Part shown: piece by piece, positions 36,596 through 46,060 of the stretch | Numbering within the stretch: position 1 is the stretch's first letter | Layout: the number at the start of each line of letters is the position of its first letter | Assembly (NCBI GenBank): GCA_009663185.1 | Contig: VJZX01000001.1 | Coordinates: 124,001-188,000, forward strand | Source of the DNA: Isoptericola halalbus | GTDB lineage: Bacteria; Actinomycetota; Actinomycetes; Actinomycetales; Cellulomonadaceae | Direction of reading: 5' to 3' | Length of the DNA: 64,000 bases | Notes under the pieces: model-generated | The model's input: the letters and a program-made list of their open reading frames with translations, nothing else | Told to the model about the DNA's origin: nothing | The model's database searches: none | Made by a program: the position numbers and the translations under genes

Positions 36596-37395
36596 GCGGC
36601 CTCCACCAGCGTCACCTCGGGCCCGAGGAACCGGCGGGCCAGATGCTGGAACGGCGCGGGGCTGCCCGTCGAGAGGAACCGGTGGGCGGGCGGGCCGGCG
36701 TCGGGCGAGCGCTCGAGGTCGTGCTCGACGAGGTTGCGGTACACGTCCTTGGCGGTCTCCTCGGCGCTGGAGACGAGCGTCACGTCCTCGCCCATCACGT
36801 ACGAGATCACGCCGGTCAGCAGGGGGTAGTGCGTGCAGCCGAGCACGAGCGTGTCCACGCCGGCCACCTTGAGCGGCTCGAGGTAGGAGTGCGCGATCGC
36901 GAGCGCCTCGGGGCCCGACGTCGTGCCCTCCTCGGCGAGCCGGACGAACTCGGGGCACGCCTGGCTCGTGATCTCCAGGCCCGGCGTGACGTGGAACGCG
37001 TCGTCGTACGCGCGCGAGTCGACCGTCGCCTTCGTCGCGACGACGCCGATGCGGCCCGACCGCGACGTCAGCACGGCCCGGCGCGCGGCCGGCAGGATGA
37101 CCTCGACCACGGGGATGCCGCGGCGCACGGTGTAGCGCTCTCGCGCGTCCCGCAGCGCCACCGACGACGCCGAGTTGCACGCGATGACGAGCATCTTGAC
37201 GCCGTCGTCGACCAGCTGGTCCATGACCGCGAGCGCCATCGCGCGCACGGCGGCGAGCGGCTTCGGTCCGTACGGACCGTTCGCCGTGTCCCCGATGTAG
37301 AGCAGCTGCTCGTGGGGTAGCTGGTCGAGGATCGCGCGGGCGACGGTGAGGCCGCCGACCCCGCTGTCGAAGATCCCGATGGGGGCGTCGTTCAC
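36592..37395 (-). CDS. murI: glutamate racemase
   Basis: Makes D-glutamate for peptidoglycan. It has 267 residues. The two catalytic Cys are in IACNSASS (C73) and LGCTHYPLL (near 188), with the matching [17 protein letters not shown]-terminal block and [11 protein letters not shown]. The start is GTG. It leads an operon of three overlapping genes with the MBL hydrolase and DUF3054 protein. Confidence 0.96.
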   Translation of the reverse strand: MNDAPIGIFDSGVGGLTVARAILDQLPHEQLLYIGDTANGPYGPKPLAAVRAMALAVMDQLVDDGVKMLVIACNSASSVALRDARERYTVRRGIPVVEVILPAARRAVLTSRSGRIGVVATKATVDSRAYDDAFHVTPGLEITSQACPEFVRLAEEGTTSGPEALAIAHSYLEPLKVAGVDTLVLGCTHYPLLTGVISYVMGEDVTLVSSAEETAKDVYRNLVEHDLERSPDAGPPAHRFLSTGSPAPFQHLARRFLGPEVTLVEAA

Positions 37396-37478
37396 GGCTG
37401 GCAGCCTATCGGTGACGCGCCGTCAGGACGTCCCGACGTGACCGGCGACACGGGTGGCGCGAGCCACACCCGCGCCGG

Positions 37479-38183
37479 TCAGCCCCGCTGGGCGCGCAAG
37501 TCGGCGAGCATCTCGTCGACGAGCGACTCCTGCGCGAACCCGGCCGCGACGAACACCCCGCCCCAGTACCGGCGCTGCTCGCCGTCGGTGACGTCGTCGG
37601 CGTCCTCTGCATCGCCGGTGCCATCCGCGTCGTCGGGCTCGTCGGCGTCGTCAGACTCTTCACCGGCCACGCCTGCGATGACCTCGTCGTGCAGCAGTTC
37701 GACGGCGGCGTCGTCCTCGAGCCCGAGGCGCTCGGCCAGGACGATGCGCACGTCGGTGAGGGCTCCGGCGAACGCCTGCGCCTCGTCGCGCGGCACGAGG
37801 ATCTGGGCGCCGCCGGCCCAGGCCTGCTCGTCGAGCTCTCCGTCGTCGTGTGCGTCGCCCTCGGGGTCCAGCGCGTCGGCGAACGCCTCGAGCCTGGCGA
37901 CCTTCGCGGCCGCGAGGTCGGTCTGGGTCAGGTGCCGGAAGTCGGCGGCGACGTCGGGGTCGTCCCGGTGCGCGTCGGGCAGCAGCCGCTGCACGGCAGG
38001 GTCGTGCGGCACGAGTCCGACACCGGTGAACGCGACGCCCTCGCCGACCTCGACGTCGGGGCCGAGGCCCGACTCGGCGCGCACGAGCTCGGCCACGTCA
38101 CGCGCCACCCGGGCGAGCACGTGGCACTCGACGGCCTCCCACCGCGCGACGTACCCGTCGGGCGTGGAGCGGAACGGCGTCAC
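37479..38183 (-). CDS. DUF2017 domain protein
   Basis: 234 residues with an N-terminal block [35 protein letters not shown], and a [11 protein letters not shown] helix; an acidic low-complexity stretch ([15 protein letters not shown]) lies near 190 before a C-terminal block [20 protein letters not shown]. The family follows clpS in most actinobacteria (Rv1332 in M. tuberculosis) and may be linked to Clp proteolysis, but the function is unknown. The GTG overlaps the clpS stop. Confidence 0.82.
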   Translation of the reverse strand: MTPFRSTPDGYVARWEAVECHVLARVARDVAELVRAESGLGPDVEVGEGVAFTGVGLVPHDPAVQRLLPDAHRDDPDVAADFRHLTQTDLAAAKVARLEAFADALDPEGDAHDDGELDEQAWAGGAQILVPRDEAQAFAGALTDVRIVLAERLGLEDDAAVELLHDEVIAGVAGEESDDADEPDDADGTGDAEDADDVTDGEQRRYWGGVFVAAGFAQESLVDEMLADLRAQRG

Positions 38184-38557
38184 TCGGCACCTCCCTCGGC
38201 GCCGGGCGCGCCGGCGCCCCGGCCGGACTGCTGCAGGGTGGCCCACAGCCCGTACCCCTGCATCGCCTGCACATCGACCTCCATCCGCTCGCGCGGTCCA
38301 GACGACACGACCGCCCGGCCCTCGTGGTGCACCTGGAGCATGAGCTTCTTGGCCTTGGCCGGCGGGTAGCCGAAGTAGCTCTCGAACACGTAGCTCACGT
38401 AGGTCATGAGGTTGACCGGGTCGTTCCACACGATCGTGACCCACGGGTCGGCCAGGCCCGGCACGTGGTCCGTCTGAACGTCGGTGCGGGTCTCCTCCTC
38501 GGTGGCTGTCCCGGCGTCGGCCAGGGTCGAGAGCATCGGTCTGGTCGTCGCACTCAC
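38180..38557 (-). CDS. clpS: ATP-dependent Clp protease adaptor ClpS
   Basis: N-end-rule adaptor that delivers substrates to ClpC/ClpA. It has about 125 residues with a disordered N-terminus; [20 protein letters not shown] (39-58) is the ClpS core with the ND ligand pocket, and [20 protein letters not shown] follows. The GTG start abuts GGGAGG, so an ATG 21 nt downstream (38536) is an alternative. The gene is divergent from pncB and coupled with DUF2017. Confidence 0.93.
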   Translation of the reverse strand: MSATTRPMLSTLADAGTATEEETRTDVQTDHVPGLADPWVTIVWNDPVNLMTYVSYVFESYFGYPPAKAKKLMLQVHHEGRAVVSSGPRERMEVDVQAMQGYGLWATLQQSGRGAGAPGAEGGAE

Positions 38558-38630
38558 CCTCCCAGCCTAGGCGCGCCCGCCCTGCGGGCTCGACCTGCCT
38601 GTGGTGGCACCGAGCCCTACGGTGTTCCCC

Positions 38631-40064
38631 ATGACCGACGAGCCCCGGGGCACCGCCGCCCCGACCTCCGGCCCGGCCGCTGTGCCCACCTCGCTGCCGG
38701 CGGCGCCGCGACCCGCGCTGCGCCCGTCGCTGGCCCTGCTCACCGACAAGTACGAGCTGACGATGCTGCAGGCCGCGCTCGCCGACGGCACCGCGCACCG
38801 GCACTGCGTCTTCGAGGTCTTCACGCGCCGGCTCCCGGCGGGCCGTCGGTACGGTGTCCTCGCCGGCACCGGCCGCATCCTGGAAGCGCTCCCCCACTTC
38901 CGGTTCGACGAGGCCGAGCTCGCCTTCCTCGAGCGCACGCACGTCGTCGACGACCGCACCCTCGACTTCCTGTCGGGCTACCGCTTCACGGGCACCATCC
39001 AGGGCTACGCCGAGGGCGAGATGTTCTTCCCCGGCTCGCCCCTGCTGCAGGTCGAGGGCACGTTCGCCGAGGCCGTGCTGCTCGAGACTCTTGTGCTGTC
39101 GATCCTCAACTACGACTCCGCCATCGCGTCCGCCGCCTCGCGCATGACGAGCGCCGCCGCCGACCGGCCGTGCCTCGAGATGGGCTCGCGCCGCGCGCAC
39201 GAGCAGGCCGCCGTCGCGGCCGCGCGCGCGGCCGTCATCGCCGGGTTCTCCGGCACGTCCAACCTCGAGGCGGGGCTCCGATACGGGCTCGACACGATCG
39301 GCACCGCGGCCCACGCGTTCACCCTGCTGCACGACGACGAGCCGACGGCCTTCGCGTCGCAGGTCGCCGCCCACGGGACCGGCACCACGCTGCTCGTCGA
39401 CACCTACGACGTGCGCCGCGGCGTCGAGAACGCGGTCGCCGCCGCGGGGACGTCGCTCGGGGGTGTGCGGATCGACTCGGGCGACCTCGGCGCGCTCGCG
39501 GTCGAGGTGCGCCAACAGCTCGACGCCCTCGGCGCGAGGGACACCAGGATCATCGTGACCTCGGACCTCGACGAGTACGCCATCGCGGCGCTCGCCGCGA
39601 TGCCCGTCGACATGTACGGCGTCGGCACCTCGCTCGTCACCGGCTCGGGTGCGCCGACCTGCGGCATGGTCTACAAGCTCGTCGCGCGCGCGGACTCGAC
39701 GGGCGTGGTGCGGCCGGTCGCCAAGGCCTCCATCAAGAAGGAGAGCCAGGGCGGGCGCAAGGTCGCGGCGCGCCGGCTCGGCCCGGACGCCCGCGCCGTC
39801 GAGGAGGTCGTCATCAGCGGGCCCGACGAGCTGGTCGTGGCGTGGACACCCGAGGAGGGCGCCGGCGAGGAGAGCGGCGGCCTGCGCCCACTGCACGTCC
39901 CGCTCGTGGTCGACGGCGCGGTCGACTCGCGCTGGGTCGGCGCGTACGGCGTCCAGAACGCGGTGCGGCACCATCGCACAGCCCGGGCCGAGCTACCGCG
40001 GGGCGCCCGGCGGCTGTCACCGGGCGAGCCCGCGATCCCGACCCTCGACGTGACGCTGGGCTGA
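38631..40064 (+). CDS. pncB: nicotinate phosphoribosyltransferase
   Basis: 477 residues. It converts nicotinate and PRPP to nicotinate mononucleotide in NAD salvage. LLTDKYELTMLQAAL near the N-terminus is diagnostic, as are FEVFTRRLPAGRRYGV, EMGSRRAHE, AHGTGTTLLVDTYD and VRIDSGDLGALA, with VGTSLVTGSGAPTCGMVYKL toward the C-terminus. Divergent from clpS, as in M. tuberculosis (Rv1330c/Rv1331). The ATG at 38631 is preferred; an upstream start would add 10 residues without conserved sequence. Confidence 0.95.
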   Translation: MTDEPRGTAAPTSGPAAVPTSLPAAPRPALRPSLALLTDKYELTMLQAALADGTAHRHCVFEVFTRRLPAGRRYGVLAGTGRILEALPHFRFDEAELAFLERTHVVDDRTLDFLSGYRFTGTIQGYAEGEMFFPGSPLLQVEGTFAEAVLLETLVLSILNYDSAIASAASRMTSAAADRPCLEMGSRRAHEQAAVAAARAAVIAGFSGTSNLEAGLRYGLDTIGTAAHAFTLLHDDEPTAFASQVAAHGTGTTLLVDTYDVRRGVENAVAAAGTSLGGVRIDSGDLGALAVEVRQQLDALGARDTRIIVTSDLDEYAIAALAAMPVDMYGVGTSLVTGSGAPTCGMVYKLVARADSTGVVRPVAKASIKKESQGGRKVAARRLGPDARAVEEVVISGPDELVVAWTPEEGAGEESGGLRPLHVPLVVDGAVDSRWVGAYGVQNAVRHHRTARAELPRGARRLSPGEPAIPTLDVTLG

Positions 40065-40071
40065 GCGTCGC

Positions 40072-41937
40072 TCAGCGCTTGCCCACGAACCAGCCGCGCA
40101 CCATCTCGATGCGCGCCTGGAGCTGGTCGGACGTCGCGAGCGGCACCTCGGGTCCACCGCACCGGCGGCGCAGCTCGGTGTGCACCGACCCGTGCGGGCG
40201 GCCGGACTTGCGCGCCCACGCCGAGACCAGCTTGGAGAGCTCTTTGCGCAGCTCGGCCGCCCGGCGGTGCTCCGCCTCGGAGCGCTCGAGCGCCGCCTCG
40301 TCCGCCGCGGCGCCGGCCCGGCCACGCAGGTGCTCGGCCTGCCGCTGCCGCAGCAGCGTGGTGACCTGGTCGGCGTCGAGCAGGCCCGGGATGCCGAGGA
40401 AGTCCAGCTCCTCGGCCGAGCCGACGTCGGCGCCCGTGCCGAACTCACCGCCGTCGAACAGCACGCGGTCGAACGACGCCTGTGCCTCGAGCGCCTCGAA
40501 GCTGCCCTCAAGCTCCCCCGAGGCCTTCTCCTCGCGGTTGGCGGCCTCGAGGAGCGCGGCCTCGGGGTCGTAGTCGATGCCCTGCTCCTCGGCCGTCTGC
40601 GGGCGGTCGAGCGCGTGGTCGCGCTCGATCTCCATGCCGCCCGCGAGCTCGAGCAGCAGCGGCACGCTCGGCAGGAACACCGACGCCGTCTCGCCGCGCT
40701 TGCGGGCGCGGACGAACCGGCCGACCGCCTGTGCGAAGAACAGCGGGGTCGACGTGCTCGTCGCGTACACGCCGACGGCGAGGCGCGGGACGTCGACGCC
40801 CTCGGAGACCATCCGCACGGCGACCATCCACCGCTGCGTGCCGGCGGAGAACTCCTCGATGCGTGCGCTCGCGCCGTCGTCGTCCGAGAGCACCACCGTG
40901 GGGCTCTCGCCCGTGACGCGCGCGAGGTGCCCGGCGTACGCGCGCGCGTCGGACTGGTCGGAGGCGATGACCAGGCCACCCGCGTCGGGCACCTGGCGAC
41001 GCACCTCGGAGAGGCGCTTGTCCGCGGCGGCGAGCACCGAGGGGATCCACTCGCCGTTCGGGTCGAGCGCGGTGCGCCAGGCCTGTCCGTGCATGTCCTT
41101 GGTCATCGCCTCGCCGAGGCGAGCGCTGACCTCGTCGCCTGCGCGCGTGCGCCAGCGCATCTGGCCCGAGTACGTCATGAAGAGAACGGGGCGGACGACG
41201 TTGTCGCGCAGCGCCTCGCCGTAGCCGTAGGAGTAGTCGGCCCGGGAGCGCCGGATGCCGTCCGCGTCGGCCTCATACGTCACGAACGGGATCGAGGCCG
41301 TGTCGGACCGGAACGGCGTGCCGGTGAGTGCCAGGCGGCGCGTGGCACCCTCGAACGACTCGCGTACGGCGTCGCCCCAGCTCAGCGCGTCGCCCCCGTG
41401 GTGCACCTCGTCGAGGATCACGAGGGTGGGAGCCGCCTCGGTGCGCGCGCGGTGCAGCGCGGGCTTGGCCGCGACCTGCGCGTACGTGAGCGCGACGCCG
41501 TCGTAGTGCGCGCCGTGGCGGCCCTGGCTGTTCTTGAAGGACGGGTCGATGCGGATGCCCACGCGCGCCGCGGCGTCGGCCCACTGGTGCTTGAGGTGCT
41601 CGGTAGGCGCGACGACGGCCACGCGCCGCACGACACCGGACTCGAGGAGCTCGGTGGCCACCCGCAGGGCGAACGTCGTCTTGCCCGCGCCGGGCGTCGC
41701 GACGGCGAGGAAGTCGCGCGGCGATCGCTCGTGGTACAGCGCGAGCGCCTCGGCCTGCCATGCACGCAGGTTGGACGCCGTGCCCCAGGGCGCGCGGCGC
41801 GGGAACGCCGGGCTGAGCTGGGACGCGGCGGACGAGGACGGCGACTGCGGCAGCGGCCGGTGCGGCGCCGGTTCAGCGGCGGCGGTGAAGAGGTCTAGCG
41901 TGTCGGGCTCGGACTCGGGAAGCGGCCGTGCGGTCAC
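40072..41937 (-). CDS. DEAD/DEAH-like superfamily 2 helicase
   Basis: 621 residues. The N-terminal helicase half has the Q/GTxxW-like LRAWQAEALALYHE, Walker A ATPGAGKTT (about 81-89), VILDEVHHGGD (DEVH) and LALTGTPFRSD (motif III). The second half has VVLSDDD, MVAVRMVSEGVDVPRLAVG and QAVGRFVRARKRGE (motif VI). The helical C-terminus (ARKSGRPHGSVH) is typical of this actinobacterial group, which is often annotated as a diverse DEAD/DEAH helicase and pairs with a DUF3039 gene. Its role in DNA or RNA metabolism is not known. The ATG overlaps the DUF3039 stop. Confidence 0.88.
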   Translation of the reverse strand: MTARPLPESEPDTLDLFTAAAEPAPHRPLPQSPSSSAASQLSPAFPRRAPWGTASNLRAWQAEALALYHERSPRDFLAVATPGAGKTTFALRVATELLESGVVRRVAVVAPTEHLKHQWADAAARVGIRIDPSFKNSQGRHGAHYDGVALTYAQVAAKPALHRARTEAAPTLVILDEVHHGGDALSWGDAVRESFEGATRRLALTGTPFRSDTASIPFVTYEADADGIRRSRADYSYGYGEALRDNVVRPVLFMTYSGQMRWRTRAGDEVSARLGEAMTKDMHGQAWRTALDPNGEWIPSVLAAADKRLSEVRRQVPDAGGLVIASDQSDARAYAGHLARVTGESPTVVLSDDDGASARIEEFSAGTQRWMVAVRMVSEGVDVPRLAVGVYATSTSTPLFFAQAVGRFVRARKRGETASVFLPSVPLLLELAGGMEIERDHALDRPQTAEEQGIDYDPEAALLEAANREEKASGELEGSFEALEAQASFDRVLFDGGEFGTGADVGSAEELDFLGIPGLLDADQVTTLLRQRQAEHLRGRAGAAADEAALERSEAEHRRAAELRKELSKLVSAWARKSGRPHGSVHTELRRRCGGPEVPLATSDQLQARIEMVRGWFVGKR

Positions 41938-42248
41938 TTTCCGGAGTCGCCGTCGCCGTCCTGCGGGTCCCGGAGCCCGTCGTAGATCTCCTTGCAGACC
42001 GGGCAGACCGGGAACTTCGACGGGTCGCGACCCGGCACCCAGACCTTGCCGCAGAGCGCGATCACGGGCTTGCCGGTCATCGCCGACTCCATGATCTTCT
42101 CCTTGCGCACGTAGTGCGCGAAGCGCTCGTGGTCACCCGGTTCGGCCGCCTGCTCGCGGGTCTCCGGACGCTCCAGGACGCTCGTCCCCGCGCCCGGCTC
42201 GTGCGGGTCCGCAGGCTGCGACGGCGGGGCTGAGAGGGGATCGCTCAT
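41934..42248 (-). CDS. DUF3039 protein (putative zinc-binding)
   Basis: 104 residues. Conserved core: DHERFAHYVRKEKIMESAMT, then GKPVIALCGKVWVPGRDP and FPVCPVCKEIYDGL. C-x...-CPVC supplies three Cys ligands, so a small zinc site is plausible. It overlaps the helicase start (ATGA). The conserved pairing suggests a helicase partner; unproven. Confidence 0.87.
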   Translation of the reverse strand: MSDPLSAPPSQPADPHEPGAGTSVLERPETREQAAEPGDHERFAHYVRKEKIMESAMTGKPVIALCGKVWVPGRDPSKFPVCPVCKEIYDGLRDPQDGDGDSGK

Positions 42249-42296
42249 GCCGGGCAGTCTACGACGCCTCGTCCGACACTCGCCGACACGATGCGG

Positions 42297-43079
42297 TCAC
42301 AGACCCTGCCACTCCGGCTTGTCCGCGTACGTCTGCCGGTAGTAGTCGGCGAGCTGCAGGCGCGACGCCGCGCCGTCGTCCACGAGGACGGTCGCGTGCG
42401 GGTGCAGCTGCATCACGCTGGCGGGCCACATCGCCGAGACCGGCCCCTCGACGAGCTGGTGCACGGCCTCGGCCTTGTGCCAGCCCGTGGCCAGCAGGAC
42501 CAGGTGGCGGGCCTCCATGATCGTGCCGAGGCCCTGCGTGAGGCAGTGCGTGGGCACCTGGTCGACGTCGTCGTCGAAGAAGCGGGCGTTGTCGACGCGC
42601 GTCTGCCGCGTGAGCGTCTTGATCCGCGTGCGCGACGCGAGCGACGAGCCGGGTTCGTTGAAGGCGATGTGCCCGTCGGTGCCGATGCCGAGGATCTGCA
42701 GGTCCACGCCTCCGGCGTCGGCGATGGCCTGCTCGTAGGCGGCGCAGGCCGCCGGGATGTCCTCGGCGAGCCCGTCCGGTCCCTGCACGTTGTCGGCGGG
42801 CCAGTCGACACGCGAGACGATCTCCGTCTCGATGACGTTGCGGTAGCGCTCGGGGTGGTCGGCCGGCAGGCCGACGTACTCGTCGAGCATGAACCCGCGC
42901 GCTCGGGCGAACGAGAGGCCCGCCTCGCGATGCCGGCGGGCGAGCTCGTCGTACACGCGCAGCGGGCTCGACCCGGTGGCGAGGCCGAGCACCGCGTCCG
43001 GCCTCGCGCGCAGCAGCGCCTCGACGGCGTCCGCGGCGAGCACCGCGAGCCGCTCCGCGGGGGCGATGACAACTTCCAT
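42297..43079 (-). CDS. nagB: glucosamine-6-phosphate deaminase
   Basis: 260 residues. It converts GlcN-6-P to fructose-6-P and ammonia. LGLATGSSPLRVYDEL, MLDEYVGLPADHPER (catalytic Asp in LDEY), LGIGTDGHIAFNEPGSSLA (catalytic His) are all present. It is the last gene of the amino-sugar operon, separated from the ROK kinase by a 63-nt gap filled by a 20-bp array. No nagA lies nearby. Confidence 0.95.
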   Translation of the reverse strand: MEVVIAPAERLAVLAADAVEALLRARPDAVLGLATGSSPLRVYDELARRHREAGLSFARARGFMLDEYVGLPADHPERYRNVIETEIVSRVDWPADNVQGPDGLAEDIPAACAAYEQAIADAGGVDLQILGIGTDGHIAFNEPGSSLASRTRIKTLTRQTRVDNARFFDDDVDQVPTHCLTQGLGTIMEARHLVLLATGWHKAEAVHQLVEGPVSAMWPASVMQLHPHATVLVDDGAASRLQLADYYRQTYADKPEWQGL

Positions 43080-43100
43080 GACGTCTCCGTTCTTCCGTGA

Positions 43101-43160
43101 CGCTACCTCGTCGAAAATCGCGCTACCTCGGCGGGAGACGCGCTACCTCGGCTGGTCGGC
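43101..43160. repeat. 20-bp-period array, copy 2 (3 units)
   Basis: CTACCTCG cores start at 43103, 43123 and 43143, exactly 20 bp apart; unit 2 reads CGCTACCTCGGCGGGAGACG. The last core supplies the CTA that is the TAG stop of the ROK kinase gene on the minus strand. The array fills the kinase-nagB gap. Confidence 0.85.
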
Positions 43161-44105
43161 GGTGGCTGCGACCTCCCGGCCGAGGACAGCGGCGCCCACC
43201 GCCCCGACCGGCACGCGCCCCGGCGCGAGCCGGACGCGCTCGGCCAGGTGCAGCGACGTGAGGAACGGCGACGTCGCAGACTCGGCCGCGAGCGCGTCAC
43301 GCACCGCGTCGAGGAGCGGCTCGCCCAGGTGCGCGACTCCCCCGCCGAGCACGACCTCGCGCACGTCCACGGTCAGCACGAGAATGCGGACCGCCGCGGC
43401 GACGGCCGACGCGTACCGCGAGCGCGCCACCACGGCGGCGGGGTCGCCCGCCGCGGCCGCCTCGAAGAGAGCCACCGGCGCGGGCACGCCGTCGGGTGTC
43501 GGCCACAGGGCGTGCACGGCCGACCCCGAGGCATAGAGCTCGAGGCACCCGCGCTGGCCGCACGCACAGGGCGCACCGGCCGGGTCGACGGGCACGTGGC
43601 CGATCTCCCCCGCCGCGTGCCGCGCGCCCCGGCGCAGGCGCCCGTCGAGCACGAGGCCCGCCGCGAGCCCCGTCCCCAGCGCGAGGAACGCGAGGTCGAC
43701 GACGCCGCCCGCCTCCTGGCGCGCGAGGTGCGCGGCCCCGAGTGCCGCGACGTTCAGGTCGTTCTCGACCCCGACCGGCACGCCGCCGAGCACAGCGGCC
43801 AGCTCCGCGGCCAGCTCGAGCGGGTCGCCGTCGAGACCGAGGTTGACCGCGTGCCGGACGGTGCCGGCGTCGGGGTCGACGAGCCCGGGCACGCCGGCCC
43901 CGACGCCCGCGACCTGCTCCAGCCCGACGCCGGCCTGCCGGGCCACGCCACGCACCGCGCTGGCCGCGCCGTCGACGATCCCGCGCGGTCCCGTCCGGGT
44001 CGGGATGCGGGTCTGCGCGAGCACGGAGCCGTCGGGCCCCAGGAGAACGGCAAGGGTCTTCGTGCCGCCGATGTCGAGACCGACGGTGAGATCTGCAGGA
44101 TTCAC
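43143..44105 (-). CDS. ROK-family sugar kinase
   Basis: 320 residues. LDIGGTKTLAVLL and GVGAGVPGLVDPD are the ROK ATPase blocks, and CACGQRGCLELYASG is the zinc/ROK signature. Between nagB and the transporter genes, a GlcNAc or glucosamine kinase is likely, but ROK substrate specificity is not deducible. GTG start lies 1 nt after the permease stop. The last three residues QPR plus TAG form part of the first unit of the 20-bp array. Confidence 0.88.
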   Translation of the reverse strand: MNPADLTVGLDIGGTKTLAVLLGPDGSVLAQTRIPTRTGPRGIVDGAASAVRGVARQAGVGLEQVAGVGAGVPGLVDPDAGTVRHAVNLGLDGDPLELAAELAAVLGGVPVGVENDLNVAALGAAHLARQEAGGVVDLAFLALGTGLAAGLVLDGRLRRGARHAAGEIGHVPVDPAGAPCACGQRGCLELYASGSAVHALWPTPDGVPAPVALFEAAAAGDPAAVVARSRYASAVAAAVRILVLTVDVREVVLGGGVAHLGEPLLDAVRDALAAESATSPFLTSLHLAERVRLAPGRVPVGAVGAAVLGREVAATADQPR

Positions 44106-44106
44106 G

Positions 44107-45015
44107 TCAGCCCTTCACCGCCCCCGACACCAGGCCGGAGGTCATCCTGCCCTGCACGAACAGGAAGAACACGATCACGGGCACGGCGATGAGGGTCGAC
44201 GCCGCCATGACCTGCGCCCAGTCGACGCCCCGGTTGACCGACGCCGACATGAAGCCGCGCAGCCAGATCGGCAGGGTCTGCCTCGACTCGGCCGGCAGCA
44301 CGACGAGCGCCACGGTGAACTCGTTCCAGGCCTGCAGGAACGCGTACACGCCGGACGCGACGAGCCCGGGCGCCAGCAGCGGGAACGTGATCCGCAGGAA
44401 CGCCTGCGTGCGTGACAGGCCGTCGACCATGGCCGCCTCCTCGAGCTCGGCCGGGATCCCTGCGACGAACCCGCGCAGCATCCAGATCGTGAACGGCGCG
44501 ATCGCCGCCGTGTACAGGACCGAGACACCGATCACCGAGTTGAGCAGGCCCACGCCCGAGAGCATCTTGTACTGCGCGATGAACAGTCCCTCGGCCGGGA
44601 GCATCTGGATGAACAGCACGGCCAGGACGAAGCTCGTGCGCCCGCGGAACCGCCACCGGCTGATCGCCAGCGCCGCGAGGAACGCGAACGCGAGCACGCA
44701 CACGACGGTCACGCCCGTAACCATGAGGCTCATCCGCAGCGCCGCGGCGAAGCCCGAGCCCGTCAGGACCGCCTCGACGTTGCGGTGGGTGAAGAACACC
44801 GGCAGGAACGTCGGCGTCGCGGACCGCAGGCGGGCGTTCGGCGTGACCGCCGAGAGCACCATCCAGTACACCGGGAAGGCCCAGAGCGCGGCCGCGAGCA
44901 CCCCGAGCAGGCCGAGCGAGAGCTTTCCGAGGCGACGGCGGGGCGAGACGCGGCGGGCCGGCGCCTGCCGCTGCGTCGGCGCCGTCACCGGGACCGGCAT
45001 CGTGGCGGCGCTCAT
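44107..45015 (-). CDS. carbohydrate ABC transporter permease (MalG type)
   Basis: 302 residues and six helices. The cytosolic EAA loop reads ELEEAAMVDGLSRTQAFLRI, and the beginning ALWAFPVYWMVLSAVTP and C-terminal IAVPVIVFFLFVQGRM are typical of the second permease of sugar importers. Its ATG overlaps the stop of the partner permease (ATGA). No ATP-binding subunit is encoded here, so a shared MsiK-like ATPase is expected. Confidence 0.9.
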   Translation of the reverse strand: MSAATMPVPVTAPTQRQAPARRVSPRRRLGKLSLGLLGVLAAALWAFPVYWMVLSAVTPNARLRSATPTFLPVFFTHRNVEAVLTGSGFAAALRMSLMVTGVTVVCVLAFAFLAALAISRWRFRGRTSFVLAVLFIQMLPAEGLFIAQYKMLSGVGLLNSVIGVSVLYTAAIAPFTIWMLRGFVAGIPAELEEAAMVDGLSRTQAFLRITFPLLAPGLVASGVYAFLQAWNEFTVALVVLPAESRQTLPIWLRGFMSASVNRGVDWAQVMAASTLIAVPVIVFFLFVQGRMTSGLVSGAVKG

Positions 45016-45959
45016 GCCGCGTCCTCCTTCATGAGGCTGCGCACATACGGGGCCGACAGGACCACGGTGAGCAGCAGGACGAAGATCGAGACGGCCGCGG
45101 CACCCGAGAAGTCCTGGCTGCCGATGCCCAGCTCGTAGATGAAGTTGCCCAGCAGGTTCGTCTCGGAGACGTTGGCGCCTGCGTCCTGCAGGAGCCGGAT
45201 CTGCGCGAACACGCGCAGGTCCCAGATGATCTGGAGCAGCAGGACGATGGCCAGGACGGGGCGGACCAGGGGCAGCAGGATGTTCCACACGATCTGCGCC
45301 GGCCCCGCGCCGTCGAGCCGGGCGGCCTCGAGCACGTCGTCGGACACCTGCGTCAGGCCGGCGTACAGCGACAGCGCGACGAACGGCACAGACATCCACA
45401 CGATGACGAACGTCGCGACGAGGAAGAACGTGAGCGTCTGGGACAGCCAGGCGAACCCGGCCGCCTGCTCGAAGCCGACCCGGACGAGCAGCCAGTTGAC
45501 CACGCCGGTGCGGTAGTCGAAGAGCCACCGGAACACGGTCACGGTGGCGACGAGCGGCGTCGCCCACGCGAGCAGGAGCGACACCTGCAGGACGACCCGG
45601 ACTCCGCGGTGCACGGCCCTCATGAGCAGGGCGAGGCCGAGGCCGATCGCCACGGTCACGAAGGCGTTGACGAGACAGAAGACGATCGAGCGCGTGACCA
45701 CGGCCCACAGGCGGTCGTCGGTGAAGATGCGCGCGTAGTTGTCGAGGCCGACGAACTCGGGCGGCGCACCGAACTGCTGAGCCAGGCCGAACTGCTGCAT
45801 CGACGTGACGACCTGCCAGTACACGGGGTACCCCAGGCCGACCAGCAGCACCGCGACGGCCGGGACGAGCAGCGCGTACGGAGCGGCGGGAGTCCGGCCC
45901 CGGCGGGGGGCCGCAGGCGCCGGGGGCGCTGAGGGCGCGGTCTGCGCCGTGGTGGTCAT
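45012..45959 (-). CDS. carbohydrate ABC transporter permease (MalF type)
   Basis: 315 residues and six helices, with YALLVPAVAVLLVGLGYPVY at the start and an EAA loop around VLEAARLDGAGPAQIVWNIL. The first 25 residues are Pro/Ala-rich. The ATG is chosen over upstream codons because GGAAGGAAG lies 7 nt in front of it. It is separated from the binding-protein gene by a hairpin and triple 11-bp repeat. Confidence 0.9.
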   Translation of the reverse strand: MTTTAQTAPSAPPAPAAPRRGRTPAAPYALLVPAVAVLLVGLGYPVYWQVVTSMQQFGLAQQFGAPPEFVGLDNYARIFTDDRLWAVVTRSIVFCLVNAFVTVAIGLGLALLMRAVHRGVRVVLQVSLLLAWATPLVATVTVFRWLFDYRTGVVNWLLVRVGFEQAAGFAWLSQTLTFFLVATFVIVWMSVPFVALSLYAGLTQVSDDVLEAARLDGAGPAQIVWNILLPLVRPVLAIVLLLQIIWDLRVFAQIRLLQDAGANVSETNLLGNFIYELGIGSQDFSGAAAVSIFVLLLTVVLSAPYVRSLMKEDAA

Positions 45960-45978
45960 GCGGGATCTTCCTTCCGAG

Positions 45979-46011
45979 TCCGAGCCAGGTCCGAGCCAGG
46001 TCCGAGCCGTG
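45979..46011. repeat. three tandem 11-bp repeats
   Basis: TCCGAGCCAGG occurs at 45979 and 45990, with a partial third at 46001 (TCCGAGCCGTG). The 11-bp step is about one helical turn. It lies between the permease start and the hairpin. Confidence 0.7.
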
Positions 46012-46042
46012 GGTGGGGTGGCCGCGACCACCCCACCCACGG
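46007..46042 (-). terminator. hairpin between binding protein and permease genes
   Basis: CCGTGGGTGGGGTGG and its complement form a 15-bp perfect stem with a 6-nt loop, 18 nt past the binding-protein stop. Such intercistronic stems raise binding-protein output over the permeases in sugar operons; here that is inferred. Confidence 0.6.
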
Positions 46043-46060
46043 CGTCGACGAGCGGCGTCG

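Noticed and set aside
36592-37395. tRNA-like or riboswitch structure upstream of murI and pncB
   Set aside because: No conserved riboswitch core was seen in the 80-110-nt gaps there.
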